Assembly (NCBI GenBank): GCA_016717305.1
Contig: JADKFY010000002.1
Coordinates: 248,001-312,000 of the forward strand
Direction: 5' to 3'
Length of the DNA: 64,000 bases
Origin: Flavobacteriales bacterium
GTDB lineage: Bacteria; Bacteroidota; Bacteroidia; Flavobacteriales_F; PHOS-HE28
Shown here: positions 9,370-17,916 of the stretch, piece by piece
How the letters are laid out: each line of letters starts with the position of its first letter
Position numbering within the stretch: the first letter of the stretch is position 1
Notes under the pieces: model-generated
Told to the model about the DNA's origin: nothing
Database searches by the model: none
Seen by the model: the letters and a program-made list of their open reading frames with translations, nothing else
Made by a program: the position numbers and the translations under genes

Positions 9370-10103
9370 TAGGTGCGTTTGTGGAAATCACCTTGCGAGA
9401 AATGCTTCTCAATGAGGCAGTACAGCAAGATGAAAAAATAGCGACTACCCATCTCCTTGATCTTCAGCTTGGATTCGCCGCTCTTACGATTGTGCCACGA
9501 ATTCGGGATCACAGCGTAGCGATACCCGCGCACGATCGCTTTCAACGGCAGCTCCAAGGTCAGGTTGAAGTGCGGTGAGAGCAAGGGTTGCAAGCCTTGA
9601 ATGGTGGAGCGGCGATACAGTTTGAAGGCATTCGTGCAATCATTGTAGCGAAAGCGGAAGATCATTCGGACCACGTTGTTCGCGATACGATTGATCACCT
9701 TTTTCACCCACGGATAATCCACTACGGTGCCTCCTTTGGACCATCGCGAGCCGAAGACACAATCATATCCTTCAAGCAACTTGCGGTAGAAGAGTGCGAG
9801 GTCTTCCGGGCTGTCACTAAGGTCGGCCATCATGATCGCAACACAGTCGCCTTGGAAGTGCTCCAAGCCTTTGCGCACGGCGAAACCGAAGCCTCCGGCA
9901 CCTTCGTTCTCCACCACACGTAGTGTCGGGTATTCTAGTTGCAACCGCTCAAGGATGGAAGCCGTTGCATCGCTCGAGTGGTCGTTCACCACGAGGGTCT
10001 CATGCGGGATCCGTTCGCGTTCCAGTACGGCCTGCAAGCTTCTCAAGGTGGGCTCGATGCTGCCCTCCTCATTGTGTGCGGGTATGACGATGCTGAGCTT
10101 CAC
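9369..10103 (-). CDS. DPM1-like polyprenyl-phosphate glycosyltransferase (GT2)
   Basis: A 244-residue GT-A enzyme starting at a GTG (VKLSIVIPAHNEEGS). A longer upstream reading frame exists, but it overlaps the methyltransferase gene and has no glycosyltransferase sequence, so the GTG ten bases after the methyltransferase stop is preferred. Motifs: VVNDHSSDAT, the metal site MMADLSDSPED and FGSRWSKGG, all typical of dolichyl/polyprenyl-phosphate mannosyl- or glucosyltransferases. No C-terminal membrane pair is present, unlike ArnC or GtrB. It probably transfers the sugar made by the upstream epimerases to a polyprenyl phosphate for use by the coupled GT-C protein. Confidence 0.85.
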   Translation of the reverse strand: MKLSIVIPAHNEEGSIEPTLRSLQAVLERERIPHETLVVNDHSSDATASILERLQLEYPTLRVVENEGAGGFGFAVRKGLEHFQGDCVAIMMADLSDSPEDLALFYRKLLEGYDCVFGSRWSKGGTVVDYPWVKKVINRIANNVVRMIFRFRYNDCTNAFKLYRRSTIQGLQPLLSPHFNLTLELPLKAIVRGYRYAVIPNSWHNRKSGESKLKIKEMGSRYFFILLYCLIEKHFSQGDFHKRT

Positions 10104-10113
10104 TTCCGACCGA

Positions 10114-10749
10114 TCAGCAGGAACTGTTTCCCAAGAAGCGCCATGCGAAGGGCATGGAGAGGTATGTGCGCACCAGGAACTTGTTGACCGGTAAGCCACC
10201 TCTGAAGGAGAGAGGAAGAAAGCGCGGATGTATGGCCTCCACCTCGAATCCTGCACCGTACAAATGTTCGGCAACGCCCAATTCCGAAAGGATCACCGTA
10301 TGGTCCGCGAAGTCGAAGTACTCGCGATACACATACTTGAAGTTCGGTCCCATGATAGCGATCCGGCCGCCGGGTTTCAAGTGTCCATACAATTTGCGCA
10401 GGAACGCAGCAACTTCTTCCTGAGTGTGCAGGTGCTCCAGAAAATTACTGACGAAGACGCCTTCAAAATGGTCTTTCGGCAGATCCACGGAGAGCGTATC
10501 GCCGATCACGATGTGCAGGTCCTTGTCAGCATGTGTAAGAATGAAGGGCTCGTTGAGGTCCACTGCCCATTTTTCCTTGGCGGGCGAAGCATTGATGAAC
10601 TCGCACATGCCCGCTGCCGGGTCCAGAAGGACGTTGGGGTTCTGGAGTTTCTTGTGCATGAACCGGGCAAGTTCAACCCAGACCATGCGACGTTTCACAT
10701 GGTCCACATCGCGGAAACGGTATGCGTAAATGCGGTCGAGGTCCATCAT
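10114..10749 (-). CDS. Class I SAM-dependent methyltransferase
   Basis: A 211-residue protein. The SAM-binding loop is LLDPAAGMCEFINAS near residue 40, a variant of the usual D-x-G-x-G-x-G, followed by AVDLNEPF (acidic loop) and FVSNFLEHLHTQEEV, which matches motif IV/V of Methyltransf_11/23 enzymes. The start ATG overlaps the stop of the upstream epimerase gene (ATGA). The position between two sugar-nucleotide epimerases and a polyprenyl-phosphate glycosyltransferase suggests that it methylates a sugar or sugar precursor, but this is inference. A longer frame running into the epimerase gene was rejected as out-of-frame read-through. Confidence 0.8.
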   Translation of the reverse strand: MMDLDRIYAYRFRDVDHVKRRMVWVELARFMHKKLQNPNVLLDPAAGMCEFINASPAKEKWAVDLNEPFILTHADKDLHIVIGDTLSVDLPKDHFEGVFVSNFLEHLHTQEEVAAFLRKLYGHLKPGGRIAIMGPNFKYVYREYFDFADHTVILSELGVAEHLYGAGFEVEAIHPRFLPLSFRGGLPVNKFLVRTYLSMPFAWRFLGNSSC

Positions 10750-11810
10750 GTGATCCGTGTATTGAACTCTTCGAAGATCTGCGACAGGGTCTCTTCGATC
10801 CCGAAGCGAGGTGCCCACGTTGGATAATGGGCCTTGAATTTGGAAAGGTCGCTCACGTACCAGATGTGATCGCCGATCCGGTTCTGGTCGGAGAGGGTAT
10901 AGTTCATCTTGTTGCCCGTGATCTTCTCGCACAGCGCAATGGCTTCGAGCATGGAACAATTGGAGAAGCGGCCGCCTCCGGCATTGTAAACCTCAGCGCT
11001 CCGGGGTGCCAAGCGGAATGCATCGAACATGGCCACAAGGTCGTCGCTATGGATGTTGTCACGCACTTGTTTTCCCTTGTAACCGAAGATGGTATACGGT
11101 GTGTGGTTAATGGCGCACTTCATCAGATAGGAAAGGAAGCCATGTAGCTGTGTGCCGCTGTGCTTGGGGCCAGTGAGGCAACCACCACGGAAGATCCCGG
11201 TACGCATGCCGAAGTAGCGCCCGTATTCCTGGACCATCACATCAGCAGCAACCTTGGAGGCGCCGAACAGGCTGTGCTTGGTATGGTCGATGCTCATGTG
11301 CTCATCGATCCCTTCGGCAAAGTAAGGGTGGTCCTCCGCGAGCTCCCATCGCGTTTCCAGCTCAAGGAGTGGGAGTTCGTTCGGGGTATCGCCATACACC
11401 TTGTTCGTGCTGGTGAAGATGAATACAGCCTCCGGGCATGATCGGCGGGTCGCTTCCAACATGTTCAAGGTGCCGTTCGCATTCACCTCGAAGTCCAAAT
11501 GCGGGATGTCCGCGGCCTTGTCATGACTTGGTTGGGCTGCGGCATGTATCACCAGTTCAATGTCCGATCCATGCTCCGCGAAAAGCTTCTCCACCGCAGC
11601 GCGGTCACGGATGTCAATGTCGTGGTGCGTGTAGTTCGGGATCCGTTCGCGAAGTTGTTCGAAGTGCCAACGGGTGCTTGCCTCCTTGCCGAAGAAGACA
11701 CTGCGCATGTCGTTGTCGATACCGATGACCCGGTCGAACCTTGTGGCGAAGTAGTTGGTCGCGGCTCCTCCGATAAGTCCTCCAGAACCTGTGATGATGG
11801 CAGTCCTCAT
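10746..11810 (-). CDS. NAD-dependent epimerase/dehydratase, CDP-paratose 2-epimerase-like
   Basis: A 354-residue extended short-chain dehydrogenase. The nucleotide site is ITGSGGLIGG at residues 6-15; STNKVYGDTPN near 134 and GYKGKQVRDNIHSDD match the TyvE/CDP-paratose 2-epimerase branch. The YxxxK catalytic pair reads F-G-A-S-K (Phe182, Lys186), so the general-base tyrosine appears to be replaced by phenylalanine. The start at 11810 is chosen because an upstream ATG would overlap the previous gene; the Rossmann strand begins right after Met1. The gene overlaps the methyltransferase by four bases. It likely modifies a nucleotide-activated sugar together with the epimerase encoded four bases upstream. 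The substrate cannot be read. Confidence 0.8.
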   Translation of the reverse strand: MRTAIITGSGGLIGGAATNYFATRFDRVIGIDNDMRSVFFGKEASTRWHFEQLRERIPNYTHHDIDIRDRAAVEKLFAEHGSDIELVIHAAAQPSHDKAADIPHLDFEVNANGTLNMLEATRRSCPEAVFIFTSTNKVYGDTPNELPLLELETRWELAEDHPYFAEGIDEHMSIDHTKHSLFGASKVAADVMVQEYGRYFGMRTGIFRGGCLTGPKHSGTQLHGFLSYLMKCAINHTPYTIFGYKGKQVRDNIHSDDLVAMFDAFRLAPRSAEVYNAGGGRFSNCSMLEAIALCEKITGNKMNYTLSDQNRIGDHIWYVSDLSKFKAHYPTWAPRFGIEETLSQIFEEFNTRIT

Positions 11811-11814
11811 GACC

Positions 11815-12879
11815 TCAAGTAAGAATAGGGCGCAAACGATCCTCATGCTCCTTCAACCACGCATAGGAATCGCTGAAGACGGTTTGGAGATCACGCCTCG
11901 GCACCCAGCCTGTGGCTTGTTGGATGAGAGCGTTGTTGGTGATGTAGAGTTTCAAGTCCCCTTGTCGATCTTCGGAGCTTGCGCTGATGGGTATGGTGCG
12001 TCCCGTAGCTTTTTGGGCGAGTTCCGTGAAGCCGCGAAGTGTTGTGCTGTTGCTTAGCCCGCCACCGACATTGAAGGTTTGTCCGTTCACAGTGCCCATA
12101 TGTTCCAACTGATAGGACACCAGGTCGCAGAGGTCATCGATGTGAAGTACATCGCGCACCTGCGAACCGGTTCCGCCGAAACCGATGTATTGCAGTGGCA
12201 GGTTCCAGAGGTGCCGAGCAAGCCATAGGAGCACGAACCCTTGGTCGGTCTTTCCCATCTGCCATGGTCCGGCGATGACACCGCAACGGTCGATCACCGC
12301 GCGGAACCCGTGCATGTCGGCGTATTCGGTGATCAGTAGCTCACTAGCGAGCTTGGTGGCACCATACAAGGAACGAACACCGGCCAACGGAAAGTCCTCG
12401 GCGATACCGTTTTGTGATGCACCACTTAGGGACGTGGCAGGATCGATCCGGAATTCGTCATCATGGAGCTCACAGATCCCATTGATGGCCGCGATCGGAT
12501 ACACCCTACTGGTGCTCAGGAAGACGAGATCCGCTTTGTCACGTGCTACAAGGTCCAAGCAATTGATCGTCCCTACCAGATTGGTATCCACCACATATTT
12601 TGATCCTGCGCCATATCCAGCAAGTACGGAAGGCTCAGCGGAGCATTCCACCAAGGCGTCTATGTGGGGTAGGCTTAGCAGGTCTCCCGCATCACGAACA
12701 TCCCCGTGAACGAATTGGACCCCTGCTTCTTTCAGCCTCGGTAGGTTCAGTTCGCTCCCTCGGCGTTTAAGATTGTCCAGCGCGATGACGGTGGATCCAG
12801 GATGGCCCTTCTTCCAATGAATGGCGAAGCTGGAGCCAACGAAGCCGGCACCGCCGGTCACAAGTAACGTGGATCCCAT
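11815..12879 (-). CDS. NAD-dependent epimerase/dehydratase, TyvE-like
   Basis: A 354-residue extended SDR. It has the GGAGFVG nucleotide loop at residues 9-15, STSRVYP near 122, an intact catalytic S-L-Y-G-A-T-K (Tyr172, Lys176) and QVRDVLHIDDL typical of sugar-nucleotide epimerases. It is the first gene of the five-gene minus-strand operon and the partner of the second epimerase, which lacks the catalytic tyrosine. The two may act in sequence or as a hetero-oligomer (inference). A TACATTTG box lies 28 bases ahead of its ATG. Alternatives are a dehydratase or reductase of the same superfamily. Confidence 0.8.
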   Translation of the reverse strand: MGSTLLVTGGAGFVGSSFAIHWKKGHPGSTVIALDNLKRRGSELNLPRLKEAGVQFVHGDVRDAGDLLSLPHIDALVECSAEPSVLAGYGAGSKYVVDTNLVGTINCLDLVARDKADLVFLSTSRVYPIAAINGICELHDDEFRIDPATSLSGASQNGIAEDFPLAGVRSLYGATKLASELLITEYADMHGFRAVIDRCGVIAGPWQMGKTDQGFVLLWLARHLWNLPLQYIGFGGTGSQVRDVLHIDDLCDLVSYQLEHMGTVNGQTFNVGGGLSNSTTLRGFTELAQKATGRTIPISASSEDRQGDLKLYITNNALIQQATGWVPRRDLQTVFSDSYAWLKEHEDRLRPILT

Positions 12880-12906
12880 TTATTGAATGGTCGTTTTCAA
12901 GGCGGT

Positions 12907-12914
12907 CAAATGTA
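12907..12914 (-). promoter_or_regulatory. Bacteroidota-type -7 box (TACATTTG)
   Basis: On the minus strand this site reads TACATTTG, a full match to the Bacteroidota -7 consensus TAnnTTTG, 28 bases ahead of the first epimerase ATG. No clear -33 TTG was found at the usual spacing, so the call rests on the -7 element and its position. Confidence 0.4.
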
Positions 12915-13102
12915 ACGGTACTGGCCGACGTGCCATGATCCGCTTTGGGCTCCCTCTATCAGCCAAGACAGTTCTTCTGATCGTCATCTTACTGCCACGT
13001 CCACTTCCAACATGACGCAGCGCAAGAGGAATGGAGGCGCGGCCGACACGAAAAGTTTCTGGGGGTTGATGCAACCAAGTCGTAAAAGGGTCATCTTGCA
13101 AG

Positions 13103-13687
13103 ATGGAAAAGCTACTTCTTTGCACAGGAAATCAGGGAAAGGTTCTGGAGTTGAAAGCTTTACTTCCGAAAGGGATCGAGCCTCTGTCGCTGGCGGATGT
13201 GGGTTTACCTGCAGATCTTCCCGAAACCGGTGCCACACTGGAAGCCAATGCGTTGCAAAAGGCACGATTCGCGCATGAACGAACAGGTCTCGTTTGTGTT
13301 GCCGATGACACGGGATTGGAAGTGGATGCCTTGGCAGGAGCGCCAGGAGTTCATAGCGCGCGTTACGCAGGGGATGCCAAGGTTCCCATGCTGAACATGG
13401 CGAAATTGTTGGAAGAATTGAGAGGAAAGGAAGATCGTAGAGCACGGTTCCGAACGGTCATTGCGTTGGTTGCCTCCACCGGGTCACACACGTTCTCTGG
13501 AAGTGTTGAAGGCGAGATCACCGAGGAGTTATTGGGTTCCGGGGGGTTCGGTTATGACCCGGTGTTCCGTCCCATGGGCAGCGAACTGACCTTCGCACAA
13601 ATGGATGGATCGGCGAAGAACGGGATCAGCCATCGGGGCATAGCGGTTCGGCAATTGGTGGCTTACCTGCGTGCTTTGCCCCGCTGA
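13103..13687 (+). CDS. rdgB: XTP/dITP diphosphatase (HAM1/RdgB)
   Basis: A 194-residue house-cleaning enzyme that hydrolyses non-canonical purine triphosphates (ITP, dITP, XTP) to monophosphates and so keeps them out of nucleic acids. Family motifs: CTGNQGKVLELK at the N-terminus (SxxxK/TxNxxK-like substrate loop), ADDTGLEVDAL, a glycine-rich GSGGFGYDPVF and the terminal SHRG. Length is normal. The start ATG lies just after a CATCTTGC element that resembles a weak -7 box. The 3' end overlaps the end of the convergent ddl gene by 25 bases. Confidence 0.95.
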   Translation: MEKLLLCTGNQGKVLELKALLPKGIEPLSLADVGLPADLPETGATLEANALQKARFAHERTGLVCVADDTGLEVDALAGAPGVHSARYAGDAKVPMLNMAKLLEELRGKEDRRARFRTVIALVASTGSHTFSGSVEGEITEELLGSGGFGYDPVFRPMGSELTFAQMDGSAKNGISHRGIAVRQLVAYLRALPR

Positions 13688-14670
13688 AGACATTCTTCGG
13701 CGATCGCGTTCACCACCGCTGGAACCTCAAGGCCCGCAGCTCGGATCATTTTCGGGAAAATGCTGGCACTACTGAAACCCGGTGTAGTGTTCACTTCAAT
13801 GGTGATCACCTCTTCGCCGGTCCAGAAGTGGTCAATTCGAACCATGCCGTTGCAGTCCAAGGCGCGATAGATCGCAACAGACCTCTCTTGGATAAGCAAG
13901 GTCACGTCGTTCGGTATTTCGGCGGGAATGATCTCTTCTGTATCAGCTGCGTGGTACTTCGCCTCATAGTCGAAGAATTCGCGACTGGTGCGGATCTCGC
14001 ACACCGGAAGAGCGCGTACCTCCCCGTTCAATCGCGCTACACCGCAAGTAAGTTCGCGTCCTTTCACCAAAGCTTCGCACATGACCGAAGGGCCTTCTGC
14101 GAATGCTTTGTCCAGCGCTGGACCTAGTTCGGCCTTCGTCTTCACTTTGCTTATGCCCAAACTGCTGCCGCTGTTATCCGGCTTCACGAAACAGGGCAGA
14201 CCAACTTCGTTCATAATGCGTTCTTCCGCTCCTGAGTTGCGATCATGCAGCAACACGGAGGCAGCCACGGGGAAACCCCATTGCCGAAGTAGGCCAGTGG
14301 TGCTGAACTTGCTCATGGCAAGGGCCATGCACAGCACACCGCCGGTCTGGTAGGGTACGTTCATCATGTCCAAGTACCCTTGCAGCTTACCGTCCTCACC
14401 AGGTGTCCCATGGATCGCGATCAGCGCAGCGTTGAAAACCTCCATTCCATGACCCCGAACAGCGGCGAATCGTCCCCTATCAAATTCCAGCGGGAAGCCA
14501 TCAGCACGTTCGCAATGCCAGTCCTTGCGAGAAATGCTAACGTAAACCGCCTCGTAGCGCTGTTGGTCGAGGGCCTCCATAAGGGTAGCGGCACTCTGTA
14601 GACTGATCACCGACTCACCGGTATAGCCACCCCGGATAATGGCGATGAAAGGGCGTTTGTTCGAAAGCAT
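13663..14670 (-). CDS. ddl: D-alanine--D-alanine ligase
   Basis: A 335-residue ATP-grasp ligase making D-Ala-D-Ala for peptidoglycan. Visible elements are GGYTGES near residue 14 (the Bacteroidota form of the N-terminal loop), IHGTPGEDGKLQGYLD near 86, FVKPDNSGSSLGISKV (ATP binding), and VEVNTTPG with the metal-binding Glu and Asn near the end. A longer frame up to 14745 exists, but the ATG at 14670 puts the first strand at the right distance and avoids the promoter of the divergent PASTA gene. The Ddl, PASTA protein and RluD grouping recurs in Bacteroidota. The 3' end overlaps rdgB, so transcripts are antisense there. Confidence 0.93.
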   Translation of the reverse strand: MLSNKRPFIAIIRGGYTGESVISLQSAATLMEALDQQRYEAVYVSISRKDWHCERADGFPLEFDRGRFAAVRGHGMEVFNAALIAIHGTPGEDGKLQGYLDMMNVPYQTGGVLCMALAMSKFSTTGLLRQWGFPVAASVLLHDRNSGAEERIMNEVGLPCFVKPDNSGSSLGISKVKTKAELGPALDKAFAEGPSVMCEALVKGRELTCGVARLNGEVRALPVCEIRTSREFFDYEAKYHAADTEEIIPAEIPNDVTLLIQERSVAIYRALDCNGMVRIDHFWTGEEVITIEVNTTPGFSSASIFPKMIRAAGLEVPAVVNAIAEECLQRGKARR

Positions 14671-14849
14671 GGGCTGGTGTACAAAGGTGGATGCTGTCGG
14701 GCCTTTGATATGTTGGTGTGCGAAGGAGAAGTGTACACGACCCATTGTGGACTTTCCAGATCCTATCGGGCAGGGACTTCTTCAGGCACCCCGCCTATCT
14801 TAGCCGCCCGTTGAGCGTCATGTGCCGTTCAGCGCGCGAATTGGACCAT

Positions 14850-15677
14850 ATGTTCCGGAACCGTTTTGTGCAATTCCTAATGCCTCTTGTCGTTGTCGGC
14901 CTATTGCTGTTATGCGGCTGGTTGTGGCTGCGGTATTTCACACGTCACGGGAAGGCGATGCGGGTGCCCGATATGAAGGGCATGACCTTCGATGAAGCCC
15001 AAATGGCACTTGCCGGACGCGAACTTCGTGCCTTTGTGATCGATTCGGTCTACACGGATGAGTATCCGAAGGGCAGCGTGGTGGTGCAGGACCCTGTGGC
15101 CGGGTCGGACGTGAAATCGGGTCGTAAAGTGTACTTGGTACTGAACGCGAGCCAGCCTAAAATGATCGATATGCCGCGATTGGTGGACCTTTCAAAACGG
15201 CAGGCCATCTCTGTTCTGGAGATCATCGGGCTCAAGGTGAAGGAACTGCAGTACAAACCTGACCCGTGTACGGATTGTGTGGTGGCCCAGTTGTACAAAG
15301 GGGAGCCCATTGCTGAAGAAACGCGCATACGTGCCGGGGAGTCCATAACGTTGGTCTTGGGTAGCGGAGATCGTGGTCAACGGGTACCCGTTCCGGATCT
15401 GGTAGGGTTGACCAATGCAGAGGTCAAGATGGTCCTGAATATGGCCTCATTGAACTTGGGTGTCGTGGTGACCTGTGATGGATGCAATACAGCAACCGAT
15501 TCCGCGTTGGCGAGGGTATGGCGGCAAGTACCCGGTGCACAAGCCAGCGAACGAATATCACTGGGCACGGCCATTGATATTTGGTTGAACGCAGATACAA
15601 CAGGTCTTCGGCCAGCGGATGGCTGGGACGATCCACACCAGTATGAACAAACAGACACTATTGATGTCATTGAATAG
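14850..15677 (+). CDS. PASTA domain membrane protein
   Basis: A 275-residue protein with a short cytoplasmic N-terminus, one transmembrane helix (residues 10-30) and three PASTA-type repeats (about 40-105, 107-180 and 183-255), each with the VPDL/MPRL strand, a helix and an alternating V.G..V.L.L.... end. PASTA domains bind peptidoglycan fragments; no kinase domain is attached here, which is the normal Bacteroidota form. The ATG at 14850 precedes the membrane helix directly; ATG 14820 is an alternative. A TATCTTAG element at 14795-14802 may be a weak -7 box. It is translationally overlapped by the next gene, and ddl is divergent, so a cell-wall role is likely. Confidence 0.85.
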   Translation: MFRNRFVQFLMPLVVVGLLLLCGWLWLRYFTRHGKAMRVPDMKGMTFDEAQMALAGRELRAFVIDSVYTDEYPKGSVVVQDPVAGSDVKSGRKVYLVLNASQPKMIDMPRLVDLSKRQAISVLEIIGLKVKELQYKPDPCTDCVVAQLYKGEPIAEETRIRAGESITLVLGSGDRGQRVPVPDLVGLTNAEVKMVLNMASLNLGVVVTCDGCNTATDSALARVWRQVPGAQASERISLGTAIDIWLNADTTGLRPADGWDDPHQYEQTDTIDVIE

Positions 15678-17916
15678 GTTCGTGTGCCTTTTGCTGGTCA
15701 TACTGGCCGGGCAACTGACATGGGCACAACAGGGTGAAGGACTTCGGGCGTTGGGAGCAAGACCGATACCAGGAGCGGCACGTGCCAAGGACAATGTGCA
15801 ACGTGTTTTTCGCTATGAAAATACGGTCCAGGAACTTCCTTTGGTCGATGATTTTTCCATTGACCGTGCACGGAAGTTGAATGCATTGGCAACCGATGCC
15901 GGGGTCACGCTCTCGGAGACGATCTACCGAATTGAAGTGGGAGGGACCTCTACACCTGACATGAAGTACAACACGGATACTTCATTCATTTATACCATCG
16001 ATGCGAGCGATCCACCGATAACGACCCGTGCGGCATTGCCAAGCCAAATGGCCACGATAAGGGACCTTACCGTTGAACCACCGACAAGCATGATCGTGGA
16101 AGTGTGGCCGGCTTACGACTTGTTGGACTCCATCGCATTTCCACCTTTGGATACGCTCTTCACCTTGGAACCCGCCTACACCCAAGATTCACTTCTGGTA
16201 TACAACGTTCCACCCGACCCACGGACCTACAAAATGGGGAATGATGAGGTGCCGCTCATTCTTTGGCAGGATGATGATGTATACGTGAACGGCACATATC
16301 CCATCGATCCACCGACCATTGGGGTTGCCACCTTCGATGGGTTGGCGCGAACCGGTTATCCGTACGATTTCCAGACCTACACATCATACGGGCGTGCCGA
16401 CCATTTGACCTCCGTAGATATCAATTTGGAACGTCCGGCAAGCGACTCCATATACCTTAGTTTCTTCTATCAGGCACAAGGGCTCAGCGGCGATGCCGAA
16501 GCCCAAGCACAGGATAGTCTTCTTCTCGAATTTTATGCTCCGGTGGAGCAGACGTGGTACCCGGCCTGGGGCATTCCCTATGCAACTCCGGGGCCATTCC
16601 AACAGGTTCTAGTTCCTGTGAAGGAGTTGCGGTACCTGCATCCCGGATTCCAATTCCGGTTCGTGAACAAGGCTACCTTGAGCGGCTCATTCGATCACTG
16701 GCATTTGGACTACGTTCGATTGGCCGCACAGCGGTCCTTTGACGACGAACGGATCGTGGACATGGCCTACGTCTACCCGGAATCCAGCATCCTCCAAACA
16801 TATACATCGATCCCGTTCAACCGGTTCTACGAAGCACCGGAAAGCAACATGGCCTTGAATGTAGAAGAGACCATAAAGAACCTGGATGTCCAAGATCGCT
16901 TCATTCGCTACGGCATGTTGGTCCGTTCCGATAATGCAGGCACCGAGGTCGACCAAGAGAACGGGATCAATACGAGCGGGAACGCGAGCAGCAGCTTCAC
17001 CACCCAGAATCCGATAAACAGTGGGGGAGCACCATTTGTGTTGGACACTGCGGGCTTGGTTGATGCAGCTTTTTGGGAGGTGGTCTTCCACAGTCAGACC
17101 CAGCCTGACCTGATCCAATACAACGATTCGATCTCGTTCGTACAGGAAGTGAGCAACTACTATGCGTACGACGACGGTAGTGCAGAAGCAGCCTATTTCT
17201 TGCAAACCGCCGGTGCAAAACTGGCATACCGTTACGATCTGCTAGGTGCCGATTCCTTGCGTGCGATCAGGATCTACTTCAACCCCCAAGCCAATGCGCC
17301 ACCGGACGCCCCGCCAATGCAAGGGTCGTTCCTGTGCACGGTTTGGAAGAGCTTGGAACCCGAGGTGATCCAGCACCAGAACTTCTCCTTCTCTTCACCC
17401 CGATATCGGGTCGATGGCATCAACAAGTATGTGGAATACGAGCTCGATAGTGCGATCCGCGTGGAAGGCACGATCTACATCGGTTGGGTCCAGACCAATG
17501 CGACCCGCATGAACATCGGCTTCGACAAGAACCGGGATAACAGCTCCAAGATCTATTTCAAGACTGGAACTTCATGGGCCAATACCAGTTTTGCGGGGTC
17601 CTTGATGATGCGCCCGGTCATGATCGCGACGGTGGATCCATGGGCCTCTATCTCAGAAGAGCAGGCTGCTCCGGGAGGATTGGTTCTTTACCCGAACCCC
17701 ACCAATGATGGATTCCGGATCCGGTTGGAAACGGAAGTGCCCTATCGTTCCACGGTGGAGTGTACGGATGCCACGGGTCGTGTTGTCTTGAGCAATTCCA
17801 TTTCCGAAGGCACCGTGATCAGTACCAGCGCATTGGCCAACGGGCTTTACATGGTCCGGGTTGTCGGGCCTGATAGCGCCACCCTCGCACAGGGCAGACT
17901 TATGGTGCAACATTGA
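15643..17916 (+). CDS. Secreted T9SS type A cargo protein
   Basis: A 757-residue exported protein. A signal peptide (MNKQTLL...QLTWAQQ) of about 30 residues is followed by a large extracellular region rich in aromatic and acidic residues with no recognised catalytic domain. The last 80 residues, starting near LVLYPNPTNDGF and ending in LMVQH, are a Por secretion (T9SS type A) sorting domain, which directs outer-membrane passage and surface attachment. The start lies inside the 3' end of the PASTA gene; Met at 15664 is an alternative. The gene sits between the PASTA and RluD genes and its stop overlaps the RluD start (TGATG). Function unknown. Confidence 0.8.
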   Translation: MNKQTLLMSLNRFVCLLLVILAGQLTWAQQGEGLRALGARPIPGAARAKDNVQRVFRYENTVQELPLVDDFSIDRARKLNALATDAGVTLSETIYRIEVGGTSTPDMKYNTDTSFIYTIDASDPPITTRAALPSQMATIRDLTVEPPTSMIVEVWPAYDLLDSIAFPPLDTLFTLEPAYTQDSLLVYNVPPDPRTYKMGNDEVPLILWQDDDVYVNGTYPIDPPTIGVATFDGLARTGYPYDFQTYTSYGRADHLTSVDINLERPASDSIYLSFFYQAQGLSGDAEAQAQDSLLLEFYAPVEQTWYPAWGIPYATPGPFQQVLVPVKELRYLHPGFQFRFVNKATLSGSFDHWHLDYVRLAAQRSFDDERIVDMAYVYPESSILQTYTSIPFNRFYEAPESNMALNVEETIKNLDVQDRFIRYGMLVRSDNAGTEVDQENGINTSGNASSSFTTQNPINSGGAPFVLDTAGLVDAAFWEVVFHSQTQPDLIQYNDSISFVQEVSNYYAYDDGSAEAAYFLQTAGAKLAYRYDLLGADSLRAIRIYFNPQANAPPDAPPMQGSFLCTVWKSLEPEVIQHQNFSFSSPRYRVDGINKYVEYELDSAIRVEGTIYIGWVQTNATRMNIGFDKNRDNSSKIYFKTGTSWANTSFAGSLMMRPVMIATVDPWASISEEQAAPGGLVLYPNPTNDGFRIRLETEVPYRSTVECTDATGRVVLSNSISEGTVISTSALANGLYMVRVVGPDSATLAQGRLMVQH

